From: an uncultured Clostridia bacterium
Lineage (GTDB): Bacteria > Bacillota > Clostridia > Christensenellales > Pumilibacteraceae
Length of the DNA: 64,000 nucleotides
Assembly: GCA_947598585.1 (NCBI GenBank)
Contig: CANQFK010000001.1
Location: forward strand, 62,001-126,000
Reading direction: 5' to 3'
Shown: one piece after another, positions 33,037-43,070 of the stretch
How the letters are laid out: each line of letters starts with the position of its first letter
Position numbering within the stretch: the first letter of the stretch is position 1
Notes under the pieces: model-generated
Told to the model about the DNA's origin: nothing
Seen by the model: the letters and a program-made list of their open reading frames with translations, nothing else
The model's database searches: none
Position numbers and translations under genes: made by a program

Positions 33037-36024
33037 ATGTCAAATTTTCAAATTAACTTTACAATTCCATGGCTCCTTTTGTTGTTGATACCGGCGGTAT
33101 TCCTTACACTTTTGCCGTATTTCCGTTCGGCAAAGAGATATCGACGCACTCGAAATCGCATAACGTCCATTGTTCTTCACATGATCATAATGGTATTGTG
33201 TATTTCGGTACTTTCGGGCATGACTTTTTCTTACGACAAAGTAAACAGAAATGCCGAAGTGGTATATGTTGTGGACTATTCTTACAGTTCAGATTCGCAA
33301 CAGATAAATAGCGAAAAGAGCCAATTCGTGCTTAATGCAATAGATCGCAGTCGCGGAAATTTCAGAGTGGGAGTAGTTGCTTACGGTTACAATCAACACA
33401 CGATCGTAGAGCCTTCTTCCGATACGGCTCATGTTCGTGAAGCGTATCTCAGATTTTTGGATAGCGATACGAGCACTAATATCGACGATACGGCTACCGA
33501 CGTTTCTTCCGCGATCCTCTATGCCGCCGATATGATAAAGAACAAGCAAGGCGCAAAGATAGTCCTTGTTACCGACGGTGTGGAAACAGACGGAAAAGCC
33601 GCCAACATAATCAACACGTTAGTGGCGCAAGGCATCAAGGTTGACGCCGTTAAGCTGCCGAGCACTTACAGCTCTACGCTCGACGACGTGCAGATAGTGG
33701 ACGTACAGCTTTCGGAAGATATAAAGGTGGCTACCGATTTCGAAATAAATGTCACTTTGCAAAGCTCGATCACAACGACCGTTTCCCTGGATATCACGGA
33801 TTCCTTGGCGGATAATGACGAAGAGGAGGACGGCGGTGACAGTGAAGTCGATCCCAATCGTACTTTCGTTATAGAGCCGGGCGTAAGCGAACATTCGTTT
33901 GTGTACAAATTCGATTCCACAGGCGTTCATAAGTTGCAAATAACGGCGAATGTACAGGCGGATCCATACGATGCCAATCAGAGGAACGATCCGTATGAGC
34001 AAAATAACGTTTATTATACTTATTACGATCTTATAAGTTTTAACCGCATCCTTATTCTCGAAGGATATAAGGATTACGGTAAGCTCGTAGCAGACTCACT
34101 CGAAGTCAACAATATCGGTGAAGCGAACAATGTAACGAGAATAAATATCAATCCCGAAGATGGCGATTTCGAAAATATTCCCCGCACTGCGCTCGAAATG
34201 TGCGAAAGTTACGATCAGATAATATTGGTCAACGTTGCCAACAGCGACCTTACCAATATAGAAACGGCGGAAGACGCCCGCGACGGTATGCCGGAAAACT
34301 TCCCCAAAGAACTCAATAAATTTGCAAAACAGTACGGTGGCGGCGTCCTCGTAGTAGGCGGTAACGATCCTACCGAAACGGTAGATGACGGCGACGGCGG
34401 TACAAGACCGAAGCCGCACGGACTTGCTTTCGAGGACATGAAAAATGCCGACGAAGCGTATTCGGATATGCTTCCCGTAGTAGTAGAGGACTTCAAGCCC
34501 CCCGTTGCGCTCGCATTGGTAATAGATACATCAGGATCTATGGGAACTTCCACAGGTGAAGGAAGAAGTATATTGTACTATACGCAGCAGGGTGCAAAAG
34601 CCATTCTCGATGACGGTTTGACACACCGCGACTATGTGTGCGTAATACAGCTTACCGATGTTACAGCCGACATTATGGATATGACTTCCGTGCGAACGAA
34701 TACGCCTGCCATAAGAGCGGCGATAGACCGTTTGACGGCGGGTAACGGTACGAAATATGCTCCGTCCTTATCTGCGGCTGTTACAAAACTTCAATCTCTC
34801 GATAATGACCAGGTGTCCAGGCGTCACATTATCCTTATAAGCGATGGCGACGCAAAGGATGATTATCAGAATGCAGACGGTACGGGTTATTACGATGTGG
34901 TCTTAAAGGCCGCACAGGATCCCATTAAGCCCGTTTCGTTCTCCATGATACAATTCGGCAACGATAACCGTGAGAATATGGAAAATCTTGTTGGCATAAG
35001 TCAACAGTATACAAAGAACGGTTCGTATCATAACGTAACTTCGGGTGAGGCGAACCAGATAGGTCAAGTGATGAGCAACGAGCTCAAAAGCAAGAGCATC
35101 ACGGCTTACAGCTTCTCTTCTTTCAGACCCGAAGTTCCGACAGCTTATCGCGGAAGCGATATTCTGAAAGATATTCCCAGCAATAACAACTATGAGGCTA
35201 TACCTCAGCTCGGCGGATTCTTTGCTTCGCGCGAGAAGAACAATACCGACGTGTATCTTACGGGTCCCATGGTACCTCTTTATGTTCAGTGGAGATTCGG
35301 CGAGGGCAGAGTTGGCACGTTCATGTCGGCTCTCGACGGACAGACCACGGGCGGATTCAACTTTACGGGCGACTTCCTCAAAAACGGTAGTAACGGCGAA
35401 AGAATATTGCGCAATATGGTAAGTTCGCTTATGCCCACTTACGATATAAGACCCAAGAATATCGACGTTTTGTTCAGTGACGACAATTACAGATCGACAT
35501 TGAGTATTTATTCGAGCTTGGAAGAGGGTCAGAGGATACGCGTAAAAGTTTACGATCCCACTCAGGATGTAGACGATATCCAAAGCGAACCGCAGGTCGT
35601 ATTCATGGATTCCTCGTCGCGTGCGACCGTGGAGATACGACAACCTGGCGTTCATACTCTGGTCGTCGAAAAGTTGAGTTACGAAAATAATAGAGATGGC
35701 GAAGTCATAGACTCTGTCACACTTTACAAGAGTTTCTCTTATTCGGAAGAGTATGATTCGTTCGTCGATCTTTCTCTCGTGGACGAATACTTGTCCAATA
35801 TTGCGACCGCAGGCAAGGGCAACGTTGTTTCGTCGGCAAATATGGATATGATCTATGACAACATAGATAATATTATTCATAAAAATTACGATCCTCGTTT
35901 CCTGTTTATCATCATTTCGATAATATTGTTCTTGCTTGACGTAGCGGTTCGCAAGTTCAAGTTCAAGTGGATCCACGAGATCATACGCGACCGCAAAGAG
36001 CGTCAAAAGCTCATGGGCAAATAA
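33037..36024 (+). CDS. large membrane protein with two VWA domains flanking a glutamine-amidotransferase-like domain
   Basis: A 995-residue protein with N-terminal helices at about 8-28 and 43-64, then VWA domain 1 (Asp80-x-Ser82-x-Ser84, followed by VTDGVETDG), an acidic beta-rich segment, a Rossmann-like region resembling class I amidotransferase-like domains of BatA-type proteins (RILILEGYKDYGKLVADSL ... GGGVLVVGGND, about 330-450), VWA domain 2 with a full site (Asp497-Thr-Ser499-Gly-Ser501, then ISDGDAKDD), further extracytoplasmic sequence, and a C-terminal helix (FLFIIISIILFLLDVAV) with a basic cytoplasmic tail. GAGGGAGA precedes the ATG. Function unknown; it is the largest VWA member of the cluster. 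Confidence 0.85.
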   Translation: MSNFQINFTIPWLLLLLIPAVFLTLLPYFRSAKRYRRTRNRITSIVLHMIIMVLCISVLSGMTFSYDKVNRNAEVVYVVDYSYSSDSQQINSEKSQFVLNAIDRSRGNFRVGVVAYGYNQHTIVEPSSDTAHVREAYLRFLDSDTSTNIDDTATDVSSAILYAADMIKNKQGAKIVLVTDGVETDGKAANIINTLVAQGIKVDAVKLPSTYSSTLDDVQIVDVQLSEDIKVATDFEINVTLQSSITTTVSLDITDSLADNDEEEDGGDSEVDPNRTFVIEPGVSEHSFVYKFDSTGVHKLQITANVQADPYDANQRNDPYEQNNVYYTYYDLISFNRILILEGYKDYGKLVADSLEVNNIGEANNVTRININPEDGDFENIPRTALEMCESYDQIILVNVANSDLTNIETAEDARDGMPENFPKELNKFAKQYGGGVLVVGGNDPTETVDDGDGGTRPKPHGLAFEDMKNADEAYSDMLPVVVEDFKPPVALALVIDTSGSMGTSTGEGRSILYYTQQGAKAILDDGLTHRDYVCVIQLTDVTADIMDMTSVRTNTPAIRAAIDRLTAGNGTKYAPSLSAAVTKLQSLDNDQVSRRHIILISDGDAKDDYQNADGTGYYDVVLKAAQDPIKPVSFSMIQFGNDNRENMENLVGISQQYTKNGSYHNVTSGEANQIGQVMSNELKSKSITAYSFSSFRPEVPTAYRGSDILKDIPSNNNYEAIPQLGGFFASREKNNTDVYLTGPMVPLYVQWRFGEGRVGTFMSALDGQTTGGFNFTGDFLKNGSNGERILRNMVSSLMPTYDIRPKNIDVLFSDDNYRSTLSIYSSLEEGQRIRVKVYDPTQDVDDIQSEPQVVFMDSSSRATVEIRQPGVHTLVVEKLSYENNRDGEVIDSVTLYKSFSYSEEYDSFVDLSLVDEYLSNIATAGKGNVVSSANMDMIYDNIDNIIHKNYDPRFLFIIISIILFLLDVAVRKFKFKWIHEIIRDRKERQKLMGK

Positions 36025-36078
36025 AACTTAAAGGCTATGCGATTCGGGATGACCTCCCGAATTGCGGCTTAAAGTTTT
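36023..36078 (+). other. stem-loop between the VWA gene and the LRR lipoprotein gene
   Basis: An 8-bp core stem, ATTCGGGA (36042-36049) with TCCCGAAT (36055-36062), is enclosed by AAAACTT/AAGTTTT (36023-36029, 36072-36078). The trailing TTTT is short. It could be a partial terminator or an mRNA-end element allowing the lipoprotein genes a different level from the VWA genes. Confidence 0.5.
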
Positions 36079-36107
36079 GTATGCTTAAATATAACAAGGA
36101 GATTAAA

Positions 36108-39100
36108 ATGAAAAAAGCTCGTTTACTTATATTATTAAGTATTATGGCATGCATTATCTTATCGGTGGCGGCATGTAACAGACCTTCGTTGAGCGCCCCG
36201 GTGGGATTATATGTAGATGATGCGGTGACGAGATTGTCCTGGCAGGGTGACGCGGAAGCTGTCAGCTATACGATAGAAGTATCTCAATTTTCGGACGGAA
36301 AATGGAGTTTTTACAGGGAGTCGACCAGCGATACAAACAGCCTCAGAATAGCCGAACTTCCCACAAATTACAATTACAGATTCAGGGTAAAGGCGGTTTC
36401 GGACGGCAGAATGTATTCAAGCTCGGGTTGGAGCGAAGAACTCGAATGTTTTAAGCCTTACGAAAACGGTTTGTCGTTCGAGTATATAGGTGGCGGTACC
36501 GAGGCGCGTCTTACTTCCTTGGGTACGGCGATCCCCGATAACGGCGTTGTCGAAATACCCTCGACATTCAGAGGAAGGACCGTGACCGAGATAGGCAATC
36601 GTGCGTTTTTCAGACAGACGGCTATTACGTCCATCATCATTCCCAATACCGTAAAGACGATAGGCAAGGAAGCCTTTCGTGAATGTAAACAACTTGAAAG
36701 TATAGAGATCCCCGATTCGGTTACTTCCATGGATTCGTATACGTTCTTCGGTTGCTCCAAACTTACCGATGTCAAACTTTCCGACTCTTTGGAAACGATC
36801 CCCGTAAACTGCTTCGGCAATTGTATCAATCTCGAAAATATCGATTTCGGTACGGGAGTCAAGACGATTGCCGACTATGCTTTCCAGAACTGTTGGACCC
36901 GTACCTACGAAAACGCGGGAACGACCGACGGAGAAGACAGTGACAAGTTCGATACCATTTATCATGGCTTGATCAACGTTACTTTGCCCGATTCCGTAGA
37001 GAGCATAGGGCTCGGCGCTTTCTCGAACTGTCAGAACCTCGAAACGTTCACTTGCGGCGAGAATCTTCAAGTGATCGGCTCTGCCGCATTCGGCAACGAT
37101 TCGATGTTGAGTGAGGTTAATTTCAACGATAACCTCTTGGCGATCGAGGATTCGGCGTTCGCAAGGTGCGGCGACTTGGCTGCGATAGATATTCCGGATA
37201 GCGTAATTTCTATCGGATCTTCCGCATTTGCTTATTGCGGTTCGCTCAATGATATTTCGATAGGCACAGGCGTTATGGCGATAGGCGATGACGCATTTGC
37301 GGAAACATTTTTTTATTCGAATTCTACCGACGACATAATTTACGTCGGCAAAAAGGCGCCCGAAGGCAACGGCGTAAGATGGGCTGTCGGCACAAGGGAA
37401 ACGACCGATGAAAGTGGCGAAAGTGTAAATAGAGTTCATACCACGCCTAACTACACGGCAACATTGGAAGAGGGTACGGTGGGTATTGCGTCTATGGCGT
37501 TTTATTATTTGAGAACGAAATATAATGATCAGTCCGAACAGGACGACTATGTTTTCAGTCAATTGGACTCCGTAGAGATCCCCGATTCCGTAAAATACAT
37601 CAATGACGGCGCATTCAGACTTTGCACCGAATTGTCGCAAGTTAAGTTGGGCATAGGAGTAGAGTCGATAGGCGCGGCTGCATTTGAAATGTGCTATGGA
37701 CTCAGGACGGTCGATATACCCGATGGCAGCCACCTCAAAACGATCGGACCTTATGCGTTTTCGTGCGCTCCGCGATCGATAGGCGGACCACTTGGCGAAC
37801 AATTGAATGGTCGCCACTCTCGTCTTGGACAGCCCCTTGGCGGTGAAGGCATTGATGATATGAACTTGCCCGAAGGTCTTGAATCCATAGGCTCGTTTGC
37901 ATTCTATAATACTTATTACACCGAATATTACAGTACCATAGTTTATGTCGGAGGCTGGGCTGTCGGAACCAATGCGAGTAGCGAAGCAGGGCTCGGCGCG
38001 ATAAATATCGAAGAACATCCGAGCGGTTATCCGTCGGATAGACCTATCATCGGTATAGCGGATTACGCCTTTACCGAGATAGCTTCTCCCACCGAGATAT
38101 CCATAGCCAATTCCGTAAAGAGGATAGGTATAGGCGCATTCAGTAAGTGTACTGCCGTTACTTCGGTGACCATTCCCGATGGCGTGACCACTATCAACGA
38201 GTCTACCTTTTACGGTTGCAGCGCATTGCTCGAAGTAAATCTTCCTCAGTCGCTCAGAGAGATAAAGGAACTTGCCTTTTACGAGTGCGGCGTCGATGAT
38301 GATATCCCCGCCGAAGCGGAATTTAAGGTGACGGGTTTGGATAACGTAGAAACCATAGGCAGATTTGTATTCTATGGTTGCACTCATCTCAAAGAGATAG
38401 ACCTCGGCGATAATCTTACCGAACTCGGCGGAGAGGCGTTCTGCCTGTCCGGGCTCGAAAGCATTACTATCCCCGATTCTCTTACGGTAATAAACAACTA
38501 TACGTTCAGTAACTGCGCTCAACTTGTCGACGTGATTTTGGGAAGCGGAGTGGAAACGATAGGCGACTTCGCATTCCGCGGTTGCGGTATCGAGAACTTG
38601 CTCATACCCTCCAATGTAAAGACTTTGGGCGACAGCGCATTCCGTAAATGCGACTCCATGGGTTCGTTGAAGATAGAGGACGGCTTGCAAGTCATCGGTC
38701 AATATGCGTTTTACGGTTGCGAGCTTTTGGGACTTGTCGATAGCGTCGAGATCCCCCAAAGCGTAACGACGATAGGCGACTATGCGTTCCGCAATTGCAT
38801 AAGCCTTACCTCGGTGGTATTGGGCGATTCCATAACGTCCATGGGTATGCATGTATTCAACAAGTGCGACGCTCTTGTTATCTATACCGACATGACCGAA
38901 ACGCCCGAGGATTGGAACGCAAAGTGGAATTCGAGTTACAGACCCATTTTGTACGGCTGTGAAATCGAAGACGGATACGTTTCCTCGTTTACGAAGAACG
39001 AAAGCACCGTCGGCAATTACTTCGCAAGTTACAGTGAGTTCAGCGAGCCTATAAGGGACGGATATTACTTCGAGGGTTGGCAAGGCTCGGACGGTGAGAT

Positions 39101-39164
39101 CTACACTGCCGAAGAACTTATGAACGCTCCTGACAATACTACGCTTACGGCTATTTGGAGCTAA
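36108..39164 (+). CDS. BspA-like leucine-rich-repeat surface lipoprotein
   Basis: A 1018-residue lipoprotein. The signal peptide MKKARLLILLSIMACIILSV ends in the lipobox VAAC. A fibronectin-III-like domain follows (about 28-108), then BspA/LRR_5 repeats of the I-x3-AF-x2-C type; I count 27 of these, up to about residue 950, interrupted by short acidic or Tyr-rich insertions. The last 60 residues (GYYFEGWQGSDGEIYTAEEL ... LTAIWS) resemble an InlB B-type repeat. Such proteins bind host or neighbouring-cell ligands or surface polymers. The ATG at 36108 follows AAGGAG; earlier in-frame starts overlap the VWA gene and would put 47 residues before the signal peptide. Confidence 0.9.
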   Translation: MKKARLLILLSIMACIILSVAACNRPSLSAPVGLYVDDAVTRLSWQGDAEAVSYTIEVSQFSDGKWSFYRESTSDTNSLRIAELPTNYNYRFRVKAVSDGRMYSSSGWSEELECFKPYENGLSFEYIGGGTEARLTSLGTAIPDNGVVEIPSTFRGRTVTEIGNRAFFRQTAITSIIIPNTVKTIGKEAFRECKQLESIEIPDSVTSMDSYTFFGCSKLTDVKLSDSLETIPVNCFGNCINLENIDFGTGVKTIADYAFQNCWTRTYENAGTTDGEDSDKFDTIYHGLINVTLPDSVESIGLGAFSNCQNLETFTCGENLQVIGSAAFGNDSMLSEVNFNDNLLAIEDSAFARCGDLAAIDIPDSVISIGSSAFAYCGSLNDISIGTGVMAIGDDAFAETFFYSNSTDDIIYVGKKAPEGNGVRWAVGTRETTDESGESVNRVHTTPNYTATLEEGTVGIASMAFYYLRTKYNDQSEQDDYVFSQLDSVEIPDSVKYINDGAFRLCTELSQVKLGIGVESIGAAAFEMCYGLRTVDIPDGSHLKTIGPYAFSCAPRSIGGPLGEQLNGRHSRLGQPLGGEGIDDMNLPEGLESIGSFAFYNTYYTEYYSTIVYVGGWAVGTNASSEAGLGAINIEEHPSGYPSDRPIIGIADYAFTEIASPTEISIANSVKRIGIGAFSKCTAVTSVTIPDGVTTINESTFYGCSALLEVNLPQSLREIKELAFYECGVDDDIPAEAEFKVTGLDNVETIGRFVFYGCTHLKEIDLGDNLTELGGEAFCLSGLESITIPDSLTVINNYTFSNCAQLVDVILGSGVETIGDFAFRGCGIENLLIPSNVKTLGDSAFRKCDSMGSLKIEDGLQVIGQYAFYGCELLGLVDSVEIPQSVTTIGDYAFRNCISLTSVVLGDSITSMGMHVFNKCDALVIYTDMTETPEDWNAKWNSSYRPILYGCEIEDGYVSSFTKNESTVGNYFASYSEFSEPIRDGYYFEGWQGSDGEIYTAEELMNAPDNTTLTAIWS

Positions 39165-39235
39165 TAGTTTTTGGTTACAATTCTTAGGAATTTAACATAT
39201 ATAAAAGCAAAAATCTAAAAAAAGGAAGGCATTTT

Positions 39236-42200
39236 ATGAAAAAAATTTCGAAAATCCTGCTGATATTGGTTATGCTTATGGCGGCTGCATTTACCGCGAT
39301 AGCTTGTAACAATAGAAGTATCGATTCGATCAACGTTGAAAATGCGGATCTGCCTATAAAAACCGTATATATTTACGGCGTAGATACGGAATTTCAACCT
39401 TTCGGCGGTAGTTTGACTGTTCATTATACCAATGGCGATACGGAATCCGTTTCGCTCGAAGACAGCAGAGTAACTTGCAGCGGCTTCGATCCCGAGAAAA
39501 TAGGTAATCAGACAATTACCGTTACTTTCAACGGCAAGACCTGCGAATTTCCCGTAAGAATGGTTCAGAGAATCGCGGCAAGCAGCGGAGTTGTTACAAA
39601 TTACTTCATTGGCGAAAAGTTCGATAGATCAGGCTCGTTGGTCCTTACAAGAGATGATCTGTCCACTCAGACGATCTCCTTTGAGGATCCCGGCGTCAAT
39701 GTATCGGGCATCGAAGATTTCAGCGCTACCGAAGGCAGAAAAGAGATAAAGATATCTTACGAAAGCTATTCGGATACATTGGTAGTCAATGTTTATCAGG
39801 CGGGGACCGTCACTGCAACGTACGGAAACACCCGTTATGATTCGCATGAGCACCAACTCAATTTGAGCCAGGCTGTCCTTCATGTCGCTACCGCGGACGG
39901 AAACATAAAGAAAGACGTTCCGCTCACCGAAGAGATCCTTAGTGATAGCGGCGTAAACGACGTGCAAATATTCGACGAGGCTCGCGAGGAACTTTTACAG
40001 AGGATCGTTTCCAAGGATTTACAGGGAAATGATTTGTCCGAAGAGTTCACTACCAGAACTATAAACTACAAATATGCAGGTAAAGATCTTCATTTCGATA
40101 TTTCCGTATATTTGAGCCGTCAATCTTACATAATGTACTTTGCCGACAAATACGCAGGTATTGATTACAGAGGCGTAGAGGAAGAGAACGAGGACGGCGA
40201 AATGGAGCAGGTCATCAAGTTGACGGAAGACCAAAATAATTACGATAAAGTTACTTCCGTAGCTCAGATGTATTTCGATCTTTCCGATGATCAAAAGGCG
40301 GGAGTGGAGGAAGCAAAGAGAGATGACCTCGTTAAACTTGCCGCATATCATTGGTATCATAGATGGGTCGAGATCGTTACCACGGGTAAGCTCGGCGAAA
40401 CGTTCAACCTGACTTACGATCCGTATTCGTATGACGCATACCTTACTTTGAACGCGGGCTCGTCATATGATTTGGCTGTGGAAACGCTTGCATACCTTAG
40501 AGAAGAAGATACGCTTAAAGACCTCAACGCTGTCAACAACGCATTGTGGCAAGTTCTCGGCAACGACGAACTCAGCAATCTCGTTGTATACCAATACGAT
40601 GTAGATAGGGACGGCGACGGTGAGCTTGACGTCGAAACATTGTCGAGCTTCCTCTTCCTTGCTATTCCTCAATCGGATGTCGATTTGCTTATTACCCAGC
40701 TTGACAAAGCGATAAAACTTTACGATATCCTCGATGGCGTAACTTTGGACGAGATTTCCGAAGTGCCGGGCAACCCCAATGTTCCCCAAGAAACAAAGGA
40801 CAAGATCAAGGCAGCATATGCAGAGATAATCGATACGACGAGTCCGTTCTTCTCCAACAGAAATCACTATGCTTTGATCAAACTTTGGAATGAAGACTTC
40901 TTCGATATCATGTATCAATATTATTGGAACATCACTCGCGATCATAATCTTGACGGAACACAGGCTTCTACCGACGCCTGGACCGCGCTCGTATATCTTG
41001 CGGCTTATTCGATCTTGCCGTCGGATGACCTCGAAAACTTTTACAGCACCGCAGTTACCTTGCTCCAATACATGCAAACGGATCTTTACGACGCTACTCC
41101 CATATATTACTATTACAATTTGATGATGGATTATTATGGCAAGCTCGAAGATCTTCCCGAGGGATTATACAAAAATCTTTATGAAGAGATAGGTTATAAC
41201 TTCCCGATCATATACGACTCATTCGGACTTGTTCCTATCGATCTTGCTTTGGATCAGATCGAAACATATCTTATCCAATATCGCGGCGCTTCCAAAGAGA
41301 TCCCCGAAGTACAAGAATATATCAACTTCTATGTAGATATGTATGCTCATTCGATGGAAAACGGCTATTATGAGAAGTACAATGAGGAAACCGACAAGAT
41401 AGAATTTACCGAGAATTTCACAAAGGATATGGATAAACTTATCGGTGACTACTTCAAGTTGTCGCCGGCAGATCAGACCATTTTCATGAATGCCGTTTCC
41501 TACCTTTACGGTCAGGGCGTAAGATTCTTCGATCTTAAATCGTATTCCAGCGCAGACGGCGCGATAACCTCTTTCACGGGATTTATTGCTTCTTACTATA
41601 ACAATATCCTCGGTGAAGACGCTTTGCAGGCATGCGACGATCTGTTCTTCGCTTACGAGTATTATCTCCACAGGAACGATGATGGCGAAGCTAAGAATAA
41701 TTTCTTCACATATTATTACTTGGGTCAAGATGAGTATGAGGCGCTCGAAAGCGATGAGCAGAATAAGATAAAAGTCGTTTATGACGCTTTGACCAAAGTA
41801 TATGATTTGTATGACGATAACGAAGAAGTCAAAGAGATCCCCTTATCGACGATAGGTGATGATGAATGGGAAGAGAGAATGGCAAACCTTGCCAAAGCGG
41901 TAGATAATTTCTATTTTGCATTCCTTAATTACAGCGGAACCAATACCCTTATTCAAATGCCTTTGATCTGCTCGTTTATCAACGCTAAGAAGGTATACGA
42001 TGAATTTGTCGAAGAATTGAATAAGGTTCAGGACGCTGAGCTCAAAGCTCGTATACTTAATTGCTATAACTACGGCGAATACGTTGTTCTTTCCGTTCCC
42101 AAGGGAGATGGTACAGGCGGCGTAGAAGAAGCTAAAAACAATGTCGAAACCATATTCAAGACGACTTGGAACGATTATTGCTTCTATGAGTTGAATACTC

Positions 42201-42853
42201 AATTCGATTTCAGCGGTACCAACGTATCCGTTCGCGCGCTTTTGGATGACGATATCAACCCGGGCGTAAGAGCTATGTTTGCGGAAGTTGCCGACATCAT
42301 CGTTCAAGCGCAGAACTTGCTTTATGATGATAATTGGGATATAAAGTTTACAGACAAAGACGGTGAAGCGTTCAGGAAATTCCTTGCGGCTCCTTCGAAT
42401 GGCGGTTACACATACGATCAAAAATCCGTTATGTACATGATCGATTCCGCAGCAGGACAAACGACAATGCCGTTGTTCACGATAAGCATGCTTTTGTATT
42501 ACAATTCGCAGTTTGCAGATGTAGCAGGCGCGACCGAGGCGGAAATACAAGCGTTCACTTCGGCAATAAGCAATTATATCATATTGGTAGAAAGCTATGT
42601 CGATTACAGAATGTTGTATGAGTACGATCCGGAGGTTTTGGCTCAATTCGACGCTCAGAATCAGTTGGCATTCCAGGCTGCTCTCAACGAAATGGCTCAG
42701 GGCTATGACGACGCAAAATCTACGTTCAATACTTCATATAATGCTTTGACGGGTAAAGCCAAGGAGGAATTCGATAAGATCGCAACAAATGCGGATATCG
42801 AATATTTCAAGACGAGTCCCGATAAGGCTCCCGACAAATCGACCGCAGACTAA
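39236..42853 (+). CDS. 1205-residue lipoprotein with Ig-like N-terminal domains, unknown function
   Basis: The signal peptide KKISKILLILVMLMAAAF leads to a lipobox-like AIAC. Two bacterial Ig-like (Big_3-type) domains follow, at about 25-110 (FGGSLTVHYTNGDTESVSL ... IGNQTITVTFNGKTCEFPV) and 110-190. From about 190 to the end the sequence is acidic, rich in Tyr and Asp, and looks almost wholly helical, with loosely recurring segments such as LSDDQKAGVEEAKRDDL, LSPADQTIFMNAVSYLYG and LESDEQNKIKVVYDALTKV that suggest degenerate helical repeats. I recognise no catalytic motif. It ends the VWA cluster, followed by a terminator, and is probably a surface-anchored partner or client of the MoxR/VWA proteins. 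Confidence 0.8.
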   Translation: MKKISKILLILVMLMAAAFTAIACNNRSIDSINVENADLPIKTVYIYGVDTEFQPFGGSLTVHYTNGDTESVSLEDSRVTCSGFDPEKIGNQTITVTFNGKTCEFPVRMVQRIAASSGVVTNYFIGEKFDRSGSLVLTRDDLSTQTISFEDPGVNVSGIEDFSATEGRKEIKISYESYSDTLVVNVYQAGTVTATYGNTRYDSHEHQLNLSQAVLHVATADGNIKKDVPLTEEILSDSGVNDVQIFDEAREELLQRIVSKDLQGNDLSEEFTTRTINYKYAGKDLHFDISVYLSRQSYIMYFADKYAGIDYRGVEEENEDGEMEQVIKLTEDQNNYDKVTSVAQMYFDLSDDQKAGVEEAKRDDLVKLAAYHWYHRWVEIVTTGKLGETFNLTYDPYSYDAYLTLNAGSSYDLAVETLAYLREEDTLKDLNAVNNALWQVLGNDELSNLVVYQYDVDRDGDGELDVETLSSFLFLAIPQSDVDLLITQLDKAIKLYDILDGVTLDEISEVPGNPNVPQETKDKIKAAYAEIIDTTSPFFSNRNHYALIKLWNEDFFDIMYQYYWNITRDHNLDGTQASTDAWTALVYLAAYSILPSDDLENFYSTAVTLLQYMQTDLYDATPIYYYYNLMMDYYGKLEDLPEGLYKNLYEEIGYNFPIIYDSFGLVPIDLALDQIETYLIQYRGASKEIPEVQEYINFYVDMYAHSMENGYYEKYNEETDKIEFTENFTKDMDKLIGDYFKLSPADQTIFMNAVSYLYGQGVRFFDLKSYSSADGAITSFTGFIASYYNNILGEDALQACDDLFFAYEYYLHRNDDGEAKNNFFTYYYLGQDEYEALESDEQNKIKVVYDALTKVYDLYDDNEEVKEIPLSTIGDDEWEERMANLAKAVDNFYFAFLNYSGTNTLIQMPLICSFINAKKVYDEFVEELNKVQDAELKARILNCYNYGEYVVLSVPKGDGTGGVEEAKNNVETIFKTTWNDYCFYELNTQFDFSGTNVSVRALLDDDINPGVRAMFAEVADIIVQAQNLLYDDNWDIKFTDKDGEAFRKFLAAPSNGGYTYDQKSVMYMIDSAAGQTTMPLFTISMLLYYNSQFADVAGATEAEIQAFTSAISNYIILVESYVDYRMLYEYDPEVLAQFDAQNQLAFQAALNEMAQGYDDAKSTFNTSYNALTGKAKEEFDKIATNADIEYFKTSPDKAPDKSTAD

Positions 42854-42880
42854 GAAAATATCGTTCTTAACCGAATGATC

Positions 42881-42923
42881 AACAAAAAAACAGGCTTCTT
42901 TTTGAGGTCTGTTTTTGTTTTAT
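42881..42923 (+). terminator. terminator at the end of the VWA cluster
   Basis: AACAAAAAAACAG (from 42881) pairs with CTGTTTTTGTT (42909-42919), with partial inner pairing (GGCTTC/GAGGTC), followed by T-rich sequence. Confidence 0.75.
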
Positions 42924-43045
42924 CGAGCGATTTTTCGTTATTTTTATAAACCCGCTTTATTCATTCTATTTTTGTCGAAAAAGAACTGCTTTTGTTTGAT
43001 AAAATCGAATTTTACCTCTATGCCGCCACCGTTTTGGATATATGC

Positions 43046-43051
43046 TATAAT
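43046..43051 (+). promoter_or_regulatory. extended -10 promoter of the 136-residue protein gene
   Basis: TATAAT at 43046-43051 is preceded by TGC, the extended -10 form (TG-n-TATAAT). No good -35 is seen, as is normal for this class. The start codon is 19 bases further on. Confidence 0.6.
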
Positions 43052-43070
43052 CTGAGCATGGAGGTGCATT

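Noticed and set aside
36417-39083. An 888-codon open frame on the minus strand opposite the LRR lipoprotein gene
   Set aside because: It has no recognisable domain, is rich in unlikely residue runs, and is explained by the repetitive codon use of the LRR repeats on the plus strand, which carry a signal peptide, lipobox and 27 clear repeats.
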